Assembly (NCBI GenBank): GCA_013350335.1
Contig: CM023533.1
Span: 32,904,869 to 32,968,868, forward strand
Source: Chimonanthus salicifolius
Taxonomy: Eukaryota > Streptophyta > Magnoliopsida > Laurales > Calycanthaceae
Length of the DNA: 64,000 nt
Direction of reading: 5' to 3'
The notes below the pieces were generated by a model, which ran no database searches, was not told where the DNA came from, and worked only from the letters and a program-made list of their open reading frames with translations. Shown here one piece after another: positions 37,251 to 48,768 of this stretch (positions are counted from its first letter, which is position 1; each line of letters starts with the position of its first letter). Position numbers and translations under genes: made by a program.

Positions 37251-38124
37251 ATGACATCCAGCTCTAGTTCTACAGTCATGAAATTGGTACCGGGCAATTA
37301 TCTCCTATGGAAGACCCGGATGCAAGATCTCTTGATTAAGCATGACTTATATTATTCTATTTTAGGAGATGTATCTATGCCTGATGATATGAAGGAAAAG
37401 CCGAAAGAATGGGAGTACAAGTATTTGAAGGCTATGAGCCTGATCAAAGAATATGTCGATGACACCATTATTCACCATATCACAAAAGAAAAGAAGGCAG
37501 ATGAACTGTGGACCTAAATTGTCTACAATGTATGAGAGCAAGGCGCCAGTGAACAAAGCCTCTGTTATCAAGAGACTCGTGAGACTGACATAGAATGAGC
37601 ACATATCAATGTCAGAACACCTTCGCAACTTTCAGGGTATGGTGAACCAGCTGGCTAGTGCGAAGATCATCTTTGCAGATGAGATTTTGGCTCTTCTTCT
37701 CATGGCGACACTACTAGATTCTTTTGAGACTCTGGTGATTTCTTTGAGTAACTCTGCACCCGGTGACGAGCTATCCTTAGAGACAGTCAAGGAGTCCTTG
37801 ATGAATGAAGAGATGCGACGGAAAGAAAAGGGCATCACATCTTCTTCTTCCAGAGCATATGTGTCACAGGATAGGGGCAGAAGACATAAGACTCGTGGTC
37901 GCAAGGACCATAGAAGCAAGAGCAGACCCGGTGGAGGTAACAGATCTCAGAGCAGAGGCAGAGATAAAAGAAAGTGTTTTCATTGTGGCAGAGCAGGGCA
38001 CTTTAAGAATCAGTATAGGGTGTGGAAGAGAGAAAATAATCAGACTGTACAGTATCAGGAACGACAGCCAGCATATTCAGACACTACAGTGCAACATGTC
38101 AGGAGCAGCGTACTCTTGTCATAG
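37251..38124 (+). pseudogene. copia gag remnant
   Basis: The ATG at 37251 opens a gag of the Tnt1 kind (KLVPGNYLLWKTRMQDLLI). A frameshift at about 37512 gives a stop at 37515-37517, and another stop lies at about 37591. The remainder is open at 37609-38124. The zinc knuckle at about 37975 (CFHCGRAGHFKNQY) has Tyr in place of the last Cys of CCHC, which should impair RNA binding. Confidence 0.88.
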
Positions 38125-41100
38125 TGACCATCAGTGAGGGGGAGAGTATGTCCATTACCCCCTCCTCGTCTGAGTGGGTCATTGACACTGGTGCCACTTA
38201 TCATTATACGCCTCACAGGAGCTTCTTCTCCACGTATACATCCGGAGATTTTGGAACAGTTCGGATGGGCAACTCTGCATGTTCCCCTATCACTGGAGTT
38301 GGGAACATTACTATGAAGACTAGTCATGGCTATGAGATTAGTTTGAAGGATGTGAGACATGTACCAGACATCAGATTGAACCTCATTTCTGCGAGGGTAC
38401 TCGGCACAGAGGGATACATCAGTACATTCGGCGGAGACCGATGTAAGATCAGCAAGGGGTCGCTTACCATGGCACGAGGGGTGATAAGAGATTACCTGTA
38501 TGTTGTGACCGGCACAGTTTGCACCGGTCAGATGCACGCAGTACAGAGAGAGACTGCTTTCTCTCTATGGCACCGGAGACTTGCACATCTGAGTGAGAGA
38601 GGGCTGCAGATTCTTCAGAGGAAAGCCCTTATTCCACGGACTAAATGCACCCGGCTAGACAGTTGCGAGCATTGCATCATGTGCAAGCAGACAAGAGCTT
38701 CCTTCAATCTAAAGGGCCACATCAAGGCCAGGAAGCTAGACCTAGTATACTCAGATTTTGTAAACCAATAGAGGTAGAGTCATTGGGCAAGAACAAGTAC
38801 TTCGTTACCTTCATCGATGATTCTACGAGAAAGTGTTGGATTTACTTCATGACATCCAAAGATCAGACTTTCTCATTATTCCGTGAGTTTGTTGCCTCTG
38901 TGGAGAGAAAGACGGGTAGAAAACTGAAATGTCTGAGGACCGATAATGGTGGAGAGTACACATCGGAAGAGTTTAAAGCATTCTGCAAGAAGCACGGCAT
39001 TCGACATGAGTTGACAGTGCCAGGAACTCCCCAGCATAACGGTGTAGCAGAGCGCTACAACCGCACCATTGTTGAGCGATTGCGTTGCATAGTTCACAGC
39101 ACAAATCTACCCAAGAGATTTTGGAGCGAAGCAGCGAGGACAGCAGTATACCTAATCAACTGCTCACCATAAGCTCCCTTAAATGGTGAAGTGGCAGAGT
39201 GCTTGTGGACAGGCAGAAAAGTTACATACAAGCATCTCAAAGTTTTTGGCTGCGTTTGCTATGCACACATCCCTGATATGTCGAGGAAGAAATTGGATGT
39301 AAAGTCAACATTATGTGCATTTATTGGTTATGGTGATCCAGAGTTTGGATATAGACTGTGGGATCCAGCTCAGCAGAAAATGTTCAGGAGTCGAGACGTG
39401 GTATTCCGTGAAGATGAGTTCTTCAATGAGAACAATAAACCCACATATTCCAGTGACCTAGATCAAGGTCCCATCTCCACTCCTGACACATCTCAGTCAA
39501 CAGCAACACTTTCTCCTTCACCTGCACCGCTAGTCAGTCAGTCAGACGACAGTGGGTCAAATGTTCCTTCTAGCAGTCACAGTGACAGTGTCAGTGGGCC
39601 AGCAGATACGTCTACAGATGAGACAGTTAATGAGCCGGTACATGATACAGTTGAGGACACAATGGAGGATGATCAGAACAGAGATAGACAGTTGAACGAG
39701 GGGGAGCACCCCCCCAGTACTTCTACATCGGAGGATGTTATACCTCCTAGGAGATCTGTTAGAGAGCATAACCCATCCAGGAGATACCCGAGTTCCGATT
39801 ATGTGTTGATGACCAGTGAGGGGGAGCCTGAGAGTTACTCAGAGGCTGTTGGCGACAAAAACATAATTCACTGGGGGAAAGCTATGGTAGAAGAGATGAT
39901 GTCTCTTAAGAAGAACAACACATATGAGTTGGTTGATCTACCAGTTGGCAGGAAAGCCCTAAAGAACAAATGGGTCTTTCGGGTGAAAAAGGATGGAGAA
40001 AAAGTTCTGAAGTATAAAGCCCGCTTAGTGGTGAAGGGCTTTGGACAGAAGAAGGGAGTAGACTTCGACAAGATATTCTCACCAGTGGTGAAGATGAGCT
40101 CCATACGAGTTATGTTGGGCTTAGCCGCGAGTCTAGATCTTGAGATTGAACAGATGGACGTGAAGACTCCATTTCTTCACGGTGACCTAGACGAAGAGAT
40201 CTACATGAAATAACCCGAGGCGTTTGAGTTGAAGGGTAAGGAGAATCTTGTTTGCCGACTCAAGAAGAGCTTGTACGGACTGAAACAAGGACCGCGGCAA
40301 TGGTACAAGAAGTTTCACTCTTTCATGACAGGAAATGGATACAAACATAGTTCAGGTGACTCATGTGTGTATTATCAGGAGTTCAATGGTGATCAGTTCA
40401 TCATCCTGTTAATATATGTGGACGACATGTTGATATTTGGAAAAAGTTCTGAATTGATCACGTTGTTGAAGGCAGACCTATCAAAGGCGTTTGACATGAA
40501 AGATCTTGGCCCTGTTAGACAGATTTTGGGTATGGAGATTCACAGAGATAGAAAGAAAAAGAAGATTATCCTGTCTCAAGAGAAATACATTGAGAAGGTC
40601 TTGGAGAGATTCGGCATGAGGGATTGCAACTCCGTTAGCACTTCTCTCGCCACTCACTTCAAGCTGAGTAAGGAATGTTGTCCTTCATCAGAGACAGAGA
40701 AAGACAAGATGAGTCAGATTCCATATCAGTCGGCAGTTGGTAGTCTCATGTACGCGATGGTTTGCACGAGACCAGATATAACACATGCAGTTGGATTGGT
40801 GAGCAGATTTATGTTAGACCCAGGACATGATCATTGGGAGGCAGTGAGATGGATCTTCAGATACCTACGAGGTACATCGAGTATGGGCATCATGTTTGGT
40901 GGAGACCCTTTTATTACCGGCTACACAGATGCAGATATGGCTGGTGACCTTGATGGTCGCAAGTCCACTTCTGGTTATCTTTTCACATTTGCTGGAGGAG
41001 CCGTCAGTTGGCAATCCAAGTTACAGAAGGGTATAACACTTTCTACGGCAGAGGCAGAGTACATTGCTACTACAGAAGCTGGGAAAGAGATGGTTTGACA

Positions 41101-41377
41101 AAAGGGATTTCTTTTGGAAATAGGCATCAAACAGGAGGATTACATAGTGTATTGTGACAGTCAGAGCGCCATCGACTTGAGTAAGAATGCCATGTATCAC
41201 TCAAGAACCAAGCACATTGATTTGAGATATCACTGGTTGATAGCAGCTATTGAAGAGAAACAGATCAGTATAAAGAAGATCCATACAGACCACAATCCAG
41301 TAGACATGTTCACCAAAGTTCTTCCAAAGAACAAGTTTGAGTTCTGCGTAGGGGCATCTGGCCTCTACAGAAGATGA
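38124..41377 (+). pseudogene. copia pol remnant (protease, integrase, RT, RNase H)
   Basis: In order: protease active site DTGA (about 38185); GAG-pre-integrase LWHRRLAHLSERGLQ with a following zinc-binding CEHC/C set; integrase core (FIDDSTRKCW, RTDNGGEYTS, GTPQHNGVAERYNR); RT with LLIYVDDMLI (about 40411-40440); and RNase H (GYTDADMAGD, STAEAEYIA, KHIDLRYHW). Breaks: a frameshift at about 38755, and in-frame stops at 39170-39172, 40211-40213 and 41096-41098. It cannot make an intact polyprotein. Confidence 0.93.
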
Positions 41378-41424
41378 CATCCATGTCAGAGTGTTCTCCT
41401 CCTCCTGGGGCTGGAGGGGGAGAT

Positions 41425-41707
41425 TGTTGTGGGCCAGCCCCACTTATGGGCCTATTGGACTTAGGCCCAGTAGGGTGACTTATATCTTATTGTATTCCTG
41501 TGTAAGACACAGAGAGAGGGATTAGAGAGAGAGTGAGAGACAGAGAGATCTGAGAGGGAGAGACCTTGTAATCCTCTGTACTTGTTTTTCTACATAGTAG
41601 ATTTCATCTCGCTCCATGGACGTAGGCGTTCTAGCCGAACCACGTAAATCTTGTGTCGTGTGATTTGTGTGAATGTGTTTGCATTAATTAATCCCTAATC
41701 CCCAACA
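41425..41707 (+). repeat. 3' LTR of the copia element
   Basis: 283 bp, TGTTGTGGG to CCCCAACA, preceded by the purine tract ggctggagggggagat and followed by the gtgtt target duplication. Confidence 0.95.
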
Positions 41708-41712
41708 GTGTT

Positions 41713-42436
41713 TTCACAGTTGTGGTTCTCTTCTCTCGGCCAACAATCGGAAGTGTGAGTTTCTAGTCTCTCGGCCAGCGCTCAAACAGTGGGTTCCAGC
41801 CTTCATGTAGAACTCTTTTCTTTTTCAAACAGTACTCAAATGACAGGGGTGCTCTTGTTCGAGTATTAGAACACTAGACCATCTTCCTCCCTGCAATTCT
41901 CAGGCACTGATTGCAGAAGGGACGAGATGGGCAACGGCGGGGGATAACGACGGAGAAAGAGAAGGCTAGGAATAGAGAGGAAAAACACGTTTTTAAGTAA
42001 AGGGGCAATTAAAGAAAGATACTCTTTCCCGTGTATGATGAACCAAAACTATATTTACCCATTTTTTACTTATCTTTTTTTAATAAAAAGGGATAAAAAG
42101 ATATTATTATATGTACATATAGCACTTTTTTTTTTCCTTCTGTATCTAGAATTACCCGAATGTTAGAATCACCTAGTGAATTCCCCAATTTTTTTTTTTA
42201 TAAAGTTCAAAAACAGCCCATAATGCTTCTCTCACGTACATCCATCGCATTTGAGTTTGAAATCATGATCAATTTTTAGAAACTTCCCTTCAAATTTACT
42301 AATGGATCTTAATACAATCTCAATGCTAATTCTACACCTTCCAATTGCTCTCTAGCTTTATCCCACAGAAATGGCTTACCTAGATTTGCTTCTTTCTCCT
42401 ACTTGCTTCTAAATGCAAATTTCATCCATTGATCAG
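41713..42436. other. End of the P450 intron
   Basis: Sequence that was contiguous with 34243 before the copia insertion. It ends in the acceptor tgatcag before exon 2. A ctctcggcca word occurs twice near 41740 and 41780. No gene seen. Confidence 0.6.
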
Positions 42437-43042
42437 GACATATTTGTGGCAGGGAGCGACACAAGCTCCGCCACTATAGAATGGGCCATGGCAGAATTGC
42501 TACGTAATCCGAACGCCATGGCCACGGCTCGGTCTGAGCTTCAGGAGGCCATCGGCAAAGATAAAGAAGTCGAAGAATCAGACATTGCGAAGCTGCCCTA
42601 TCTAAAGGCAGTGGTGAAGGAAACTTTTCGTCTACATCCGCCGGCTCCGTTGCTCATACCTCACATGGCCTTGTCCAGTGCTGAACTTTGTGGATTCACC
42701 ATACCGGAGAAGACTCAAGTGATTGTGAATGCATGGTCCATAGGCAGAGACGGCGACATATGGCCCGACCCAACTTCCTTTCTACCTGAGAGGTTCTTGG
42801 GCTCTAAGCTTGATTTCAAAGGTCAAGATTTTGAGCTCATTCCATTCAGCGCAGGCCGGAGAATATGTCCCGGACTGCCTCTTGCCGTCAGGATGGTGCA
42901 CCTGATGCTAGCTTCTCTTCTTCACTCATTCAGTTGGAATCTTCCCGATGGGATTGCACCCCATGGGTTGAACATGAACAGTAAGTTTGGCATCAGCTCA
43001 CAGATGGAGGTCCCTCTGCGAGCTCTTCCTCTACAAGATTGA
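42437..43042 (+). CDS. CYP76: Cytochrome P450, CYP76 type, exon 2
   Basis: Encodes residues 298-498 and the stop. It opens DIFVAGSDTSSATIEWAMAE (I-helix oxygen-activation motif AGSDTS). It then has the ExxR motif in KETFRLHPPAP, the PERF motif, and the heme-binding loop FSAGRRICPG whose cysteine ligates iron. Total length 498 matches the family norm, and the phase-0 junction with exon 1 is clean. All catalytic signatures are intact, so despite a 10,890-bp intron the gene looks functional. The subfamily within CYP76 is not assigned. Confidence 0.93.
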   Translation, partial: DIFVAGSDTSSATIEWAMAELLRNPNAMATARSELQEAIGKDKEVEESDIAKLPYLKAVVKETFRLHPPAPLLIPHMALSSAELCGFTIPEKTQVIVNAWSIGRDGDIWPDPTSFLPERFLGSKLDFKGQDFELIPFSAGRRICPGLPLAVRMVHLMLASLLHSFSWNLPDGIAPHGLNMNSKFGISSQMEVPLRALPLQD

Positions 43043-43061
43043 AATGCCTTCTGGTGCACAC

Positions 43062-43067
43062 AATAAA
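43062..43067 (+). terminator. Possible poly(A) signal of the P450
   Basis: AATAAA 20 nt after the stop codon. Very close, but plausible for a plant gene; motif only. Confidence 0.4.
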
Positions 43068-43748
43068 ACCTCTATCAAGTATTACTCTCAAAAATATAAC
43101 GTGTGACTTCGGGAACACATAAAATGTAATAAGACTTTTTAATTCAAAGTCAATATATTCAAAATAAAAAATGTACTCCATTTTATAAGATAATATTTCT
43201 GGACAGCAACCAGCAAATCAGACAGCAACAATTTTGCATAGAAAAGAGAGAGGGAAAAGAAGAAAGAGAGAAGTACACACGTAAGAGGGAAAAGAAAGAG
43301 GGATTTTATTATTGTGTAATTTGTGTTTTAGTTTCAATTTTAGTGGAAATGCCTCTTTATAAAAGGGAGTCGACTCGCTTGAGTTAATGTTGAAAATGAA
43401 TGCTACACCAATTTGTGAGACCTTCTAATGTAATATCTGCACTTAAGTCCCAAACAATAAAATATCGGCACTATATCGTATTGGTACATATGTATCAAAT
43501 TTTAAAAATCGATACATATTGGCCGATACCACTAATAAAATATCAGCCGATATTCTACTATATTAAAAAAAACAAAAAAGGGCCAATATTTAGATAAAAA
43601 ACTCTAAAAAAAATTATAAAGAAGAAAAAATAAAAGACCACCCAAACATAATCGATATTTCATAAACTATGGTTGGTCTCTGATTTGCTGCTATTTTTTT
43701 GGTTATTTATTGCCATTTTCAAGCCAAATCTCTCCTTTTAATTTGGGT
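43068..43748. other. Intergenic 3' of the P450
   Basis: Includes a degraded CGGCCGATAT-type cluster at about 43455-43600 (aaaatatcggcactatatcg, attggccgatacc, tcagccgatattc). No gene. Confidence 0.55.
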
Positions 43749-45150
43749 GCGACTTATAGACACTTGAATACACATCCCTTTTCTGATTTTGGGGTGAAAT
43801 TACCACTTTATTTCCATATTTTCACTCATTCGAATGAATTATCAGTTCATTTTGACATTCGGCCCACGTATAAATTCAATTTATTCGAACGTGAACAGTA
43901 TTGATTATTTAAATAATTAATTTTCTTTTAAAATTTTAAAGTTATTTTTTAAACACTATGTATTTTCAAAATTTCTTAAATTAAATATCCAGACTAATTA
44001 TGATAACCTGATAAAAATACTTAAGACTTTAAGGTCTTTTAACTCTCCTAAATGCTTAAAATACAGTATTTTACAAATAAGGGTATACCTAGGCTGTGCC
44101 GAAAATATATTTGGGATTGTCAAAAGACCTTAAAGTCTTAAAGTATTTTTATCAGGTTATCGTAATTAATTCAAATCAGGGGTTTAAAAATTGGCCAGGC
44201 CAATATATCGGCCGATATGCAAATATCGGCCGATAATTTTATCTCTCTTCCTAATACCGGCATTTTCTCTCTCATCTGATATCGGAACCGTGAAAAAACA
44301 GCAAAAAACCGTGATGAACCGTGAAGAACCGCAAAAAAAAATGTGAACGCCGTATCGGATGAACCGTGGAGAAGCGCAAAAAACCGTTAAAAACCCGCAA
44401 AAAACCGTGTAAAATCGTGGAAAACCGTGTAAAAACCGTATCGGTGTTTTAAAAAAAAAAATTAAAAACCGATATTTATGAATATCGGCCGATATTATGA
44501 CCGATATTTCGGACCGAATATTGGCTATATCGGCCGATAATATGTATATACGGCCGATACATATCGTATCGGCCGATATCGTTCAGTATGAAAATACCGA
44601 TACATATCGGCCGATACGATATGTATCGGCCGATATTTAAACCTTAGGTCCGAATATTCAATTTGAGAAATTTTGAAAATACACCGTGCTTAAAAAATAA
44701 GGGTCTATCTTCCATATGCTATAATGCACAGTGTAAATCTCCTTTAAAACTTTAAAGTTATTTTTTAATCACGTTGTATTTCTAAAATTTCTTAAATTAA
44801 ATATCCGGACTAATTACGATAACTTGATAAAAATACTTTAAAACTTCAAAGTCTTTTGACACTCCTAAATATGCTTTCGGCACTGCTTAGAGATACCCTT
44901 ATTTGTAAAATAATGTATTTTAATCATTTGGGAGTATCAAAAGACCTTGAAGTTTTAAAGTATTTTTATCAAGTTATCGTAATTAATCTGAATATTTAAT
45001 TTGAAAAATTTTGAAAACACAAAGTGATTAAAAAATAATTTTAAAATTTTAAAGAAAAATTTATTATTTAAATAATAAGTACTGTGCACAATGTGTTAAA
45101 TGAAGTGAAAATATAAAGGCATCATAAAATCTGAAAACATGTGTAGGAAG
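43749..45150. mobile_element. Fold-back element, right copy, interrupted
   Basis: It begins gcgacttatagacacttgaa like the left copy at 29220. It carries the same hairpin arms (attatgataacctgataaaa, aaggtctttt, caaaagaccttaaag) at about 43925-44170 and 44650-45070. Its right end is eroded near 45150 (aaaatctgaaaacatgtgta). A palindrome-rich element is inserted at 44177-44646. Confidence 0.75.
44177..44646. mobile_element. Inverted-repeat element rich in TATCGGCCGATA
   Basis: Ends caggggtttaaa and tttaaacctta are inverted. The element interrupts a hairpin arm of the fold-back element whose other copies run through uninterrupted. The 9-bp flanks aattcaaat and ggtccgaat could be an eroded Mutator-type duplication. 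Inside, atatcggccgatat-like words occur many times, with an accgtg(g)aaaaacc minisatellite at about 44288-44445. Confidence 0.7.
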
Positions 45151-45984
45151 CAGTTTTGTCTTCTTGCAAAATTGTCCCTAAAAATTGGTTCCTCCCTATA
45201 AATCAGCATTTTTGCAAAACTGTCACTAAAAAATTGGTTCCTTACTATCAATGAACGTTTTAATTTATGTCACAATATATTAGTTAAATTGTTGTACTTT
45301 CCGTACAAATGCCATTTTCACTGTCGATCCCTGCCATTTTCACGGTCCAAATTTATCCTTTTAATCTCATTTCTTGCTGAATATATGGTAAGCACAAACA
45401 ATCAATTTAAATTCAAAGGCCTTTGACCTTTATATGGACAACAATTATATATGGTAAGAAACTAAGAATTAAGAGCAATTTTTAATGTATGTTTTTTATA
45501 TGGTAAAAAAAACAAGAATTTCCTCATGGTACTTAATTTCAGGATATAAACGTTGTAGGACTAAAATAATCATTTCAACAACTTAATCCCAAATCCTCAT
45601 CATTCCAAATTGGCAAAATTGTTAATGGAAATTTTTCGTTATTTCTAATAATTTTTTTATTTTTTCTTACTAACACTGAAATAAATCATAAATATTTAAT
45701 ATACAAATAATCAAGATTTATTTAATGATCACTTTGAATTTTTTCTATAATTTTTTGTAATTTTTCATCATTTAAAAAAAAAAAGATTTGAAATTCTCGA
45801 ATTCATAACTTAAAAATAATATTTGAACATGTAAATGACCGGTATTTTATGAACAAATTATATATTCACGAAGCTCATAATTTTCTTCATTTTCTAAAAT
45901 TCTATGAAAATAAAAATAAAAAAAATGAAAAAAATAGGGTGGGTAGAGAAAGATATCGGCCGATACCGATATCTCACCGATATG
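45151..45984. other. AT-rich intergenic DNA
   Basis: No gene. The block at 45952-45984 (gatatcggccgataccgata) belongs to the palindrome family and is the target of the next element. Confidence 0.5.
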
Positions 45985-46669
45985 CAGGCCGTCCTAACCC
46001 TTTCACAGGAAAGGCAATCGCCTTAGGTCCCCAGGATGAAGAAGGCCTCTCTCGCCATGACTAGGCTCCATCCAAGTCTCTCTCGCCATGAGAGCTGAAG
46101 ATTCGATACAGCTATAAAAAGGGATTCTTGTTTCTCTCTTTCAGACTCTCAATATCTCTTCAACCCCTCTCTTTACTGATTATTGGAGCCCAACAATCAG
46201 ATCTTCACTCTGTTTCTCTGAAAAAAAAAAAGAGGAAATGATATGGGTTTGTTTTTCCACTGCCATTATTCAGCTAATTGATTGTAAATTATTCAGATTA
46301 TATATAAAAAAAAAAAGAAGATAAGAGGAGTAGAGAGAACTCATCTCTCACACTCTGTTTGCATTTCAGCCTACTCAGTATATTGATCTTTTAAAGTGTT
46401 TTTATTTTATTTTAATTACTAAATATGCTAATTTAGTAATTTCACTGGGATGAATATGCTAATTTCACTCGGCTGGATAAATTTTTCAATGCTCTGTATT
46501 GTTGGCCTTTTGATCTTTTTCAGTTAAAAAAAAATATTATCTAGAATAATTTATTTTATTATATATAATTAAAATTTTAATTAAATATTACTTATAATAA
46601 TATGTTAAAAGAAGGCCCCATTTAGATTTTTTAGTCTTAGACCTCAACTTTTGTCTAGACAACCCTACT
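45985..46669. mobile_element. hAT-like non-autonomous element, right of the P450
   Basis: Starts caggccgtcctaaccc followed by gcaatcgccttaggtcccc. Ends aaggccccattt...gacaaccctact. This is the arrangement of the hAT element at 34326. Flanking gatatg (45979-45984 and 46670-46675) brackets it. It lies inside a palindrome-family sequence that resumes at 46676. No transposase. Confidence 0.6.
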
Positions 46670-46675
46670 GATATG

Positions 46676-47446
46676 CAATATCTACCGATATTTCAGCCAG
46701 ACCATTTTTTTCACCCCCTGCCGAGTCCCAACCTTATTACTTTTGAGGGGTTTTACTGTAATACTGTTGAAAGAATTTGGATGTTTGGTTTAGATTACTG
46801 ATTCCAATAATAAAAAAGACGTTGGATCTAACAAGGCAATCGATATTAATTTTCCCAACCTTGATCAAGTGAAAAATGTTTGTGCCCGTGATCTTCCACA
46901 CTTTTACTCATTTTTCATAACTTTTCAGGATGGGTTAGACCTTTCAACTTGCGAAATCAAATTTTAAAATTCATTCTTTATTTTAAATTATTTCTGTATA
47001 TATTTTTTAGACTATATACTAGTTTTACAAGAATTTTATTGAAGTAAATTACATTCATTCGATACACAAACAATCAAGATACATTTTATCTATTTTTTTA
47101 AAAGCTGTTAGTTTCAAAATTACTTTCTTAAAAAACAAATTTTAAAAATACCCTTTCAGCGTTTTTCTTATATACGTTTTGACAATTCCAATGTCTATTA
47201 GCCTTTGCCTGCACTTCCCTAAGTTCTCATTCTTTATCAATTAAAAAAAAAGCCAAAATGTAAGATGTATAAACAAATTTAATTCAGAGCTTGTTAGCTG
47301 GCAAGAAACTTTTTTCTTTATGAAAAGTCATCTTGAGTTCGATTCATATTCAAATCTTATGCCATTCTTCAAAGGATTATTTGTCATCGACTTAAAGAGT
47401 ATATGTATTCATGGGATTAGTCTTATCTCCAATATATATATGTTCT

Positions 47447-47498
<52 letters not shown>

Positions 47499-48264
47499 GA
47501 AGTAACGATAACTGTTTTATTTTTCAGCAGTGATTATACAATTTTTATAGAGAGAGTTTCACGTGAATAGATAAGACAGATAAAAAACTTCGTGTATAAT
47601 AGAATTGAAGAAAATATTGTCAACCCAATTATCAATTATTGTAACCTTGTGAGATAAGAGTATGAAAATTAACAATTTATAGCAATCAGATTTTTAAAAT
47701 ATAAAATTATGAAGATAAAATAATTAGATGAAGTTCAAAAATTTCCTATTTATTATTTTTGCTAATTTTTTCATGTTCCATCTAAAATTATTTAATCCAC
47801 TTTAATTTTTGATGAACAATGTCCATGCACTCAGAACATATACAAACCCTTGAATGACATGCTTGTAGACTCGCCGGATGTAGCTTTTGATCAGTGTTTC
47901 ATTGTTTACGTCAGTATTATTTAAGATTTTGATTTTTTAATAATTTATTCTATATTATTTTCTTATGGATGCCTTCTTAGGCCTTGAGGTCTACAGATGT
48001 ATGATTTAATCATCAAATGAAATTTATGGGTTCATTTAATCTACAATTGGCATAATGTTATAGAGACTTGGAAATCAAGAAAATGTGCAAAAGTGACAAA
48101 AACTCAGATGGATCCCACAGCTGGATGCCCATTGAGGCCTCAATATGTCTAAGATATTCCTTCAATCATTAACTAAGGTTCAAGTCTCACTCTCAATATA
48201 TAAGGGTCATTCTCCTAATTTTACACGGTGTTTATGGATAAGGAGGTTTGTATATATCCCAAAG
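46676..48264. other. Intergenic, no gene recognised
   Basis: AT-rich. It holds an AT microsatellite at 47451-47493 and nothing else I can name. Confidence 0.5.
47451..47493. repeat. (AT)n microsatellite
   Basis: About 21 AT units. Confidence 0.95.
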
Positions 48265-48434
48265 TTTTTTTTTTTTTAATTTATGTGTGAGAAACCACTG
48301 GATACCCAACGTAAAACCCCTACAGATGGACTCCTACCCCTAAGGCAAACCAAAGTTAAGCCATGGGAGCTCGAACCCGTCACCTCCCAGCTTCTTGAGG
48401 CGGGAGGTAACCATCTGAGCTACACCCATGTAGG
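48265..48434 (-). mobile_element. tRNA-derived SINE
   Basis: The minus strand begins with gggtgtagctcagatggtta (a clear A-box) and then gacgggttcgagctccc (B-box). It ends in an A run (poly(T) at 48265-48277). The head is close to a genuine tRNA. Confidence 0.85.
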
Positions 48435-48464
48435 TTAAAAACAATATCGCCTTTTGGATGGAAC

Positions 48465-48759
48465 CAAGGGGTCGAAATTCATCTCGGCCGCGATTTTTCT
48501 CTCTCCTCAATTTTTTTTTTAAATCTCAGTAGCCTTTTTTTTTTTGAAAAATTCATTTAAAAAATAAAAAAAGTTATTTAAAAAAATATAAATATAAATA
48601 TCGGCCGAGATATCTACCGGGCACACGACCAATATTTGTTATTTTTTTTAAAAAAAAAAAAATCGGCCGAGATCTTAGTTGTATCAGCCGAATTTTTTTT
48701 TTTTTATCTTTGGCGGATACACACAGTATCAACCGAGATTTCGACCCTTTTCGACCCCT
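48465..48759. mobile_element. Small Mutator-like MITE with CGGCCGAGAT motifs
   Basis: Inverted ends caaggggtcgaaat and atttcgaccc...cgacccct. The 9-bp flanks ggatggaac (48456-48464) and ggatgaaac (48760-48768) differ at one base, the duplication size of Mutator-like elements. It contains tctcggccgcg, tatcggccgagatat and aatcggccgagat. It links the palindrome family to a likely transposase class. Confidence 0.75.
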
Positions 48760-48768
48760 GGATGAAAC

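Larger units (their letters stand above)
34249..41707 (+). mobile_element. Ty1/copia retrotransposon, Tork/Tnt1-like
   Basis: LTRs at 34249-35890 (283 bp once the inserted hAT and its duplication are discounted) and 41425-41707 (283 bp), both TG...CA. They differ at about 5 of 283 positions. The target duplication is gtgtt at 34244-34248 and 41708-41712. The primer site tggtatcagagc is at 35893-35904 and the purine tract ends at 41424. The domain order protease, integrase, RT, RNase H places it in copia. Gag and pol carry frameshifts and stops, so this copy is not autonomous. It lies in the P450 intron, same strand. Confidence 0.95.
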
